Of a stretch of 22,287 bases of DNA, positions 17,069 to 22,287 are shown piece by piece. The translations under genes and the position numbers were made by a program. Position 1 is the first letter of the stretch, and each line of letters starts with the position of its first letter. This DNA comes from Spirogloea muscicola (lineage: Eukaryota; Streptophyta; Zygnematophyceae; Spirogloeales; Spirogloeaceae). The stretch is taken from positions 1 through 22,287 of the forward strand of contig WELB01000456.1 of NCBI GenBank assembly GCA_009602725.1, read 5' to 3'. The notes under the pieces were generated by a model. It was given only the letters and a program-made list of their open reading frames with translations, searched no databases and was not told where the DNA came from.

Positions 17069-17882
17069 TCCTCGGCCTCCCACCTAATTGCCTGATTGGG
17101 GTGCGCCAGTGCGAGTGCGGCTTCCGTGCAGAGGGTGCTGTGCTCGCCACTCACATGCTGAGATGCCCCAGTGGACCAGAAGTGGTGGGCATTCACAACC
17201 TCCTTCGCGATGCCCTGGCGGGCTTGATGCGCGACGCCGGCTACCGTGCGGTCGTGGAAGTCAACAATATCATGCCTATCACCACGGACGCCCAGGGACG
17301 TCATCATCGCCGCACACTTGACATTGTGGGCGTGCAACCTGGTGGAGGACCACGGGCCCTGGTCGACGTTGTTGTTACGGAGGCATATAAAGGCCCAGCA
17401 TCAACACACATTGCTGGGCACGCAGTGGGCGGAGCAGAGCAAAGAAAACTGCGGCATTACTCCGATTACCCCCAATGCGATCAACTCCTGCCAGCTGCAA
17501 TCGACATCTTTGGCTGTCTGGGTCCTCGCTTCCACACTCTGCTTCAAAACATTGCCAATCTAGGCTACACTCGACGCGCAGATGTGTTTCCGGCTGAGAT
17601 GGGCTTGCCAGCTGCATATCTGTCGCTCTTGCGACGTCGAGTTTCGGCCTGTTTGCAGCGTGCTCAGGCTAGTGCCTTGCACCAGAAAGCTGGGCGAGCG
17701 CTAGTAGGTGGCAGAAGGGCTCCGTTCCTGGCATCTAGTATTCATGCATCGAGTAGTGACCTTTATGTTTTGACCCGTGGTTATTGAGCGGGTCAATCTG
17801 CTGTAGGTTATGTAGATTTTTAGATGTGCTTGCCTTTGTACCTGGCCATTTGGCCTACATTTCTTTCTAATACACGATCTCT
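17069..17882 (+). mobile_element. Family 1 copy U, longest and intact through the CCHC finger and RLE region
   Basis: An 814-bp insertion flanked by CCTATT (17063-17068 and 17883-17888). Coding is open from about 17085 to the stop at 17785-17787, about 234 residues. A CxC-x11-H-x3-C finger (CECGFRAEGAVLATHMLRC) is followed by GIHNLLRDALAGLMRDAGYR and the RLE-like core TLDIVG / RALVDVVVTEAYKG / GGAEQRKLRHY (candidate D, D and K). LLPAAIDIFGCLGPRF and a basic C-terminus ending DLYVLTRGY complete it. The proline usual before the first catalytic D of R2-type RLEs is leucine here. A polyprotein truncated before the reverse transcriptase cannot move by itself; the open frame suggests recent insertion. 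Confidence 0.8.
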
Positions 17883-17888
17883 CCTATT
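17883..17888. repeat. Probable target-site duplication of copy U, right
   Basis: CCTATT followed by CTCAATGGGCGAGCACTTTC, the continuation of the split family 2 tail. Confidence 0.7.
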
Positions 17889-18075
17889 CTCAATGGGCGA
17901 GCACTTTCTATTTTCTTCTTTGTAAGCAGCCTTCTTATTCTCTTTTTTCTTCTCCTTTTGCTTCTTCAGGCCCCTTCGTAGCTGCTAAGCGTTTTTGGCC
18001 CCTTCGAACTATTGTCAATTCTTTCCGGGCTGGCTTTTCACAGCCCTTGCCCCCATTGGGAGTGCCACTTCTTCT
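17889..18075 (+). mobile_element. Family 2 tail pieces after copy U
   Basis: First the remainder of the split tail (GGGCGAGCACTTTCT). Then come CAGGCCCCTTCGTAGCTGC, TTTTGGCCCCTTCGAAC, hairpin GGGCTG-GCTTTTCA-CAGCCC (18027-18046) and GCCCCCATTGGGAGTGCCAC with TTCTTCTTTTT. Confidence 0.65.
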
Positions 18076-18164
18076 TTTTGCTTGGATAGTGACTAGTCCT
18101 CCTTTCCTGCCTTGCGGCCTCCATTTCATTCCACGCGCCCCGCGCGCCTTCTCTCTTGCCGACT

Positions 18165-18300
18165 CGTGGTGCCGTGCTGACTCGTGGTTACTGCGCGGGT
18201 CAGCATAGCAGCAGGTGACGTACATCTGTCAATGTGCTTGCCTTTCGTTTTTTTCCTTGGCCACACATGGCCTTCCATCTCTCAAGACACACGCACGTTC
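18165..18300 (+). mobile_element. Divergent family 1 3' end, copy S
   Basis: GTGCTGACTCGTGGTTACTG (VLTRGY, stop changed to a Cys codon), GCGGGTCAGCATAGCAGCAG, TGTACATCTGTCAATGTG-like UTR and CTTGGCCACACATGGCC. Same subfamily as copy R. Confidence 0.65.
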
Positions 18301-18412
18301 ACTTGCGGTTGCTAACTAGAGGTTACTAATTGACCATCCTTCTTGGAGAGGCCTCTACCTTCGTTTGCCGTTACGCCCAAGAGCGGGGAAGTTATCCGTC
18401 CCGCTGACAGAT

Positions 18413-18543
18413 GGTGAAAGCCGTTGCGCAACCGCACACCCTAGAACGCGTGGGTGGCAAGGCGGGCGGAAGGTACCGACTCGGTAGCGGTTGGTGGAAG
18501 CTGTTGCGCAACCGCACACCCTAAACGCGTGCTCGGCAAGGCG
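18413..18543. repeat. 52-bp imperfect direct repeat, 80-bp period
   Basis: 18413-18464 and 18493-18543 share GTTGCGCAACCGCACACCCT, flanked by GGTGAAAGCC/GGTGGAAGCT and GGCAAGGCG. GTTGCGCAAC is itself a palindrome. No coding or RNA assignment. Confidence 0.8.
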
Positions 18544-20022
18544 CTACCAAAGCCTCTCAAAGACAGCCGGCGCATGGCACTATTAGCCTTGCTGCACGCT
18601 TCCACACGTACGCTGTGCACTAGAGGAGGGCCGAGCCTCTCCAGGCTTGTCAGGTCCTCTTATTGCTTGCTGCTCGATCAACCAACATCATCCTGCTACC
18701 CGTCCGCTTGTTTGCCGGGCTTGAGAAAAGCTGGTGATATTTAAGCATAGGCAGAGGGAAGGGTCAACATCAGCATTTTGTTATCAGCAAAAAAATCATG
18801 CACTTCACATAGACAACGGTCATGGAGAACTTGTATAGCAAAAAACGTGGACTTGAAGACAACTGCTACTCTGCTGAGCAGCATCTGCTGCTCCTCCTCG
18901 AGAGCAGCCTCAATGAAGCGAGGCAGCAGGTATGTCGTCATCATGTGGGAGGAGCTTCGAGTACAGATTGAATTAGTCACCATTATGCCTGCCAGTAGTC
19001 TGAATGTCACTAATTTTGCTTGCATCTGGACCAAGCAAGACTGATTGATCAAGGGTGCTGCGGCATGTTGGAGAGTAGTATGACATTGCCTTGCCAGGTG
19101 TCAACATGGCCAGGTGGACACGCTGAGGCAATACAGAGGCATGCGCAGGCAGAGCCAGGCAAGCTAAGTCAACCCGTCTTTAAATACTTGCAGATGCAGT
19201 CACATCACAATATGGTTGCATGAAACAGTCATATCGTGACAGAATGTAGTGAAGACAGTAGATCTGGCTCGACATGCTTTCAATGGACTGGAAAGCTTGG
19301 GTGCAGTCTCCAGTCTTTACCCAGCTGTTACAGCTGAAAGCCAGTGTGCTATGCATGAATCGCTTGACTAAATCCCTTTGCATAGTACAGATTTATTTGC
19401 TGAGACTCCTGCAATATGTGATACAGTGGGTGCATCATACAAGCTGGACTTCTAACAGAGACAACGACAGATTGCGGCAGGATAGGTGACCTGAGCTTTG
19501 CTTCTCTGCACTTGAGAATTAAAGCTGGCATACAAGTGTGGACTTCATGTCAGTTTCTAGACTAATCTTCATGCGTACTCTGGCACCTTCTAATGACAAG
19601 TCTGAGCATGTGACAGTCTCCTTATATCTCACGGACAAAGATTAGGAAACTATGAGATTTGGAGTCAGCACAAGGTATATTGCACATGAGTAGGGCAAGT
19701 CAGCTCTTACACTCTCTCCCTCTCTCCTCTGACCTTGTCTTCAGCCTCTCTTTTGCTATATGTTCATCCCTCGCCCTTCTATCCCCGTCCAGTGTGCACA
19801 TCCACCTCCTACCGCCGCCTTCTTACTCCTCATTTCCCTCCACGGCTTCCACTCTGTGCCTCAATATAATTACCTTCACCACAGACCTGTTCTCTTGCTA
19901 CTCATACCCCCCTCCTTCCCTCTTCCTCACTTGCCCTCCCTCCATTCATCTCATCATTTCCTGCAAAGTATCTCCCTCACACTTCCCCTCCCGCAATCCT
20001 CTTGGTTTTCTGGTGTTCTCCC

Positions 20023-20095
20023 CCACTCACGTGTGTTTGCCGTACTTGGCCACACATGCCCTCCATCACTTGATACACACTCAATCCTTACTCAA
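20023..20095 (+). mobile_element. Family 1 tail scrap
   Basis: TTTGCCGTACTTGGCCACAC followed by ATGCCCTCCATCACTTG and ATACACACTC matches the UTR end of copies R and S. It is about 1.7 kb outside the main cluster. Confidence 0.5.
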
Positions 20096-21268
20096 AGCCT
20101 CCAACCCTTTCTCCTCACCCCCTCGTCTGATGAATGCCACATACCTCACTCCTGCTTTTGCTTTCCCTGCTTGTCATGCTCTACTTTCAGGCCAGCAACC
20201 TTTCATGCCTTCACTCCACCTTGTGGAGTATAGGCTGATCCTCCATCAAGGTGACAGCCTGTCACTGACTCCACTAAGACTTCCATTTGTCCTGGCTCCA
20301 TTGGCAGGAAGTGCAGATTAATTCCTCTGAGGACTTAACAACAGCAGGAGGGCTGCTCGTTGCTGTAGACAAGTTTCTGTCTACAGGTGAAAAGAGCTCT
20401 ACACTTAGTTAAATTGATCAGAGGCAGATACTGTATGTGTATACTGAGGTAGTGCGACATGTACAAATATCCCAGCTGAAGGGCAGCCGCTATGAAATTC
20501 CACAATCATCACTAGGCACTAGTGAAGCCTGTCTTGGTTGTCAGGGTACAGCTTCCTGTTGCAATCAACAATCCAGTTACTTGTTCGCAATTTGGCACTT
20601 GACAGCTGCCTTGTTCTAAGTTGCTCTCCATATCTCTGCTGATTTCTTGTGAGCCTCAATCATAGCTTCTCACCCCCTTACCCTCTCTTTGACTTTTGTT
20701 CAACAAGTGATGCGAATCTCGCCAATTGTCTCAAGCGCATCCTGACTCGCCGTCCTTGGGCCAAGATTGGCTTAGCTTGGCTTGCCCAACAGCTTGATTT
20801 CCTTTGACATTACAACGACAACAGGAGCATTGAACAGGCACAGCCAAGGCAGACAAGTAAAGTATGTTCAGAATTGTCATTTTGAAGTTCAGAGAATCTG
20901 TACAACTACTGAGTTGGGTATGCGAGAAGAGATTGGCTGGTCTTGTTTGTGGGAAAGCTATCTCTCTAAACTATGTACAGTGCAGCTTCCAAACGGGGCT
21001 GTGATGCCGATCATCCATCAGGTAGCTACAAGCAAACTCTAATCCAGCTCAATCTTGAATGCCTGCGTATCCACTAGACATTGCTCTAAGAGAAGAGAGA
21101 CAGCTATGAGAAAGCAGACCTGTGGTCTGTGCAGCAAGCAAATACCCGCCGCTGAAAGTCAGTATACGAGAGAGGTACAGAAGAGGACCAAATGGAAAGT
21201 GACTGGTGTTAGCACAAACGGTGTGATGACATGACCTGGGTGCTTTGTGGTGCTTAATTTCACAGATG

Positions 21269-22287
21269 TCAGTCCAAGCGAAGCTTTTGGAGGCGGGGGA
21301 GGGCGTGGGACTGCTGGAGTGAGAGGACGGCGGTGCGGGTGACGCGGCAATTGAGAAGGTGTAGGCTGGTAAGTGAAGCGAGGCCACGCAGATGCACCAA
21401 GCCGGCATTGCTCACACCGCTCTGGCTCAGATTTAGGCTTGCCAGCTCCGACATGCCTGCGTGACACACGTGGAGCACCAACAATGAGTGACTTCCATTA
21501 GCGCTATGTATTCAAGGGATTGTACCCCCAAGTGTCACATGCGCTAAGCTTGATCTCCAATGATTTTCAAAGACGCTGTCTGCCTGTCAAAAGGATGAAG
21601 AATTACACATTCTCTCAAAAACCCAAACCCTGGGTCACAAACAAGTAGCCGCAGACCAGCTAAACTGAACTTAAAGTAAGCTGATGTGGAACATGAGGTT
21701 GCGGCTTGATTAAGCTCAAGCCATACATTCAGGTTCATAGCCAGAACCCTGAGAGCTGGGCAGGCAGGCGGCGCACCAAAGAGGGAGGGCAGTGCGGCAT
21801 CGGTGAGGCGCGAGTTCTGCGAGAGGTTGAGGGAGGTCATGGCGGTGAGGCCGGCCAGATGGCGGACGCCAACGTCTGTCAGCAGCCCGCCGCACACCTC
21901 CAGGTTGCGAAGCCGCTTGAAGTCTGCAGCACCCCATGCAGAACCCCCATTGCCGCGTCAGAGCTCACGCCGTTAGGGGTGTCGCAGGTCCATCAGAGTT
22001 TGGTGGGGTTTGGCATTTCAGGGGGTTTGTGAAAGGCAAGGAGAGAGGAAGACAGTGAAGCAGGACGACAAGGGGAGAAGGAGGGGCTGAGGAGGCTCAC
22101 GCCGGAGGTGTGAGGCGCCATGGTCCGTGATCTTGGCGCCGAAAAGGTCAAGGCTGGTCAGCCCCGTCAGTGCTGCGACGGCGGGCAGAGGGGCAGCCTC
22201 AGCAAGCAGCCACTGCAGTACCAGTAGTCGAGGGGAGCGAAGGAGGGGAGAGGAGGGAGGGAGGTTGGTGCAACAGGAGGGAGGGAG
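21269..22287 (-). CDS. Leucine-rich-repeat (RNI-type) protein, C-terminal part
   Basis: Exons on the minus strand: 22212-22101, 21923-21777, 21456-21269 (stop TGA 21271-21269); the gene continues beyond the right edge. All joins are in frame: LTSLDLFGAKITDHGASHLR | HFKRLRNLEVCGGLLTDVGV...RLTDAALPSLF | GMSELASLNLSQSGVSNAGL...LPRLQKLRLD. Repeats of about 24 residues have the LxxLxLxxxxLTDxGLxxL pattern of cysteine-containing/RNI LRRs. Order and wording follow the plant LRR family typified by Arabidopsis At1g15740 as I remember it, including the EVCGG and LNLSQN blocks. The cellular role is not established; LRRs of this type bind proteins, often as substrate adaptors. The donor at 21777/21776 (TTTG|GTGCGCC) was chosen because it alone gives the right phase. 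The acceptor at 22213 is less sure. Confidence 0.85.

Larger units (their letters stand above)
9740..18300. mobile_element. Cluster of truncated RLE-type non-LTR retrotransposon pieces
   Basis: More than twenty pieces on both strands encode only C-terminal parts of a polyprotein plus 3' UTR and tail. None contains a reverse-transcriptase domain. Family 1 reads GIHNLLRDALAGLMRDAGY, LDIV, VDVVV, GGAEQRKLRHY, LLPAAIDIFGCLGPRF and ends LTRGY. Family 2 reads GYAVACAARAKELKYAD, FFPLAIDTHGALGARW, LARHTIARR, LHLRAGRALAAASG and ends DLRLLSRGY. The spacing of D, D, K..Y followed by a P-A-I-D/T-x-G block fits the restriction-like endonuclease of R2/CRE/NeSL-type elements. That assignment is by eye. Confidence 0.75.
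18301..21268. other. About 3 kb without a recognised gene
   Basis: Holds a direct repeat (18413-18543), AT-richer unique sequence, a pyrimidine-rich tract (about 19700-20000) and one retroelement tail scrap. An ORF at 18741-19052 (-) of 103 codons and one at 19659-20321 (+) of 220 codons lack recognisable motifs; the second is a by-product of C/T-rich sequence. Part of the right end is presumably the 3' UTR of the LRR gene. Confidence 0.5.

Noticed and set aside
16930-17084. N-terminal extension of the 285-codon ORF of copy U
   Set aside because: It reads through the UTR of copy T and a family 2 tail; the element itself starts at 17069.
9740-18300. Interpretation as a DNA transposon with terminal inverted repeats
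   Set aside because: Outward-facing tails mimic inverted termini, but the pieces are 5'-truncated to different lengths, encode RLE-like C-termini, and the defined insertion F has a single-ended tail. These are signs of target-primed retrotransposition.
9740-18300. CRISPR array or prokaryotic origin
   Set aside because: The repeats are dispersed, inverted and unevenly spaced, and neighbouring genes have spliceosomal introns.
18741-19052. 103-codon ORF on minus (LPRFIEAALEEEQQMLLS)
   Set aside because: The middle looks somewhat protein-like, but there is no family I recognise and no supporting exon nearby. Kept only as a possibility.
19659-20321. 220-codon ORF on plus
   Set aside because: Composition is Ser/Pro/Leu-rich because of a C/T-rich tract, it overlaps a retroelement tail scrap, and it has no domain-like pattern.
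21457-21776. Continuation of the LRR exon past TTTG (ALRVLAMNLN frame)
   Set aside because: The only GT at its end is in the wrong phase for the next exon, while TTTG|GTGCGCC joins perfectly in frame and in LRR register.

Overview
The window is nuclear DNA from a photosynthetic eukaryote of the green lineage, most likely a green alga. The evidence is spliceosomal introns in all three protein genes, a plant-type uridine kinase/uracil phosphoribosyltransferase fusion, a plant-type leucine-rich-repeat protein, plant-type TTTAGGG telomere-like tracts inside introns, and GC-rich exons. A prasinophyte is my guess, but the species cannot be fixed from this sequence.

Layout. (1) 1-2853 (+): 3' part of an ER-membrane J-protein of the DNAJB12/DUF1977 type. 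Seven exons can be joined in frame; the start codon lies left of the window. (2) 3467-8651 (-): a complete 14-exon gene for a 499-residue uridine kinase-UPRT of pyrimidine salvage. It converges with gene 1, and at least six of its introns carry degenerate telomere-like repeats. (3) About 9740-18300: a dense cluster of truncated non-LTR retrotransposon pieces. The coding parts are the C-terminal end of a reverse-transcriptase polyprotein (CCHC finger plus restriction-like endonuclease, RLE, motifs). No reverse-transcriptase domain is present in the window. I recognise two main families, which I call family 1 (protein ends LTRGY) and family 2 (ends LLSRGY or similar, with a 3' tail that forms a hairpin). 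(4) 18300-21268: about 3 kb with no gene I recognise, containing a 52-bp direct repeat, a pyrimidine-rich tract and one retroelement tail. (5) 21269 to the right edge (-): last three exons of an LRR protein like the plant RNI-type LRR family.

The three host genes look ordinary and functional. The unusual part is the retroelement cluster. Truncated copies repeatedly meet 5' end to 5' end, with both 3' tails pointing outward. The 3' tails share a hairpin whose stem shows a compensatory base change. Two nested insertions have target-site duplications and can be checked against uninterrupted paralogues. One is a family 2 copy inside family 1 coding sequence (8-bp ACTAGATG); the other is a family 1 copy inside a family 2 tail (CCTATT). 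A cautious reading is a nest of RLE-type retrotransposons that insert into one another, possibly with cDNA synthesis from both sides of one break.

All exon joins were made by hand from reading frame, splice consensus and family similarity. Family boundaries are approximate to about 10-20 bases except where target duplications are stated.
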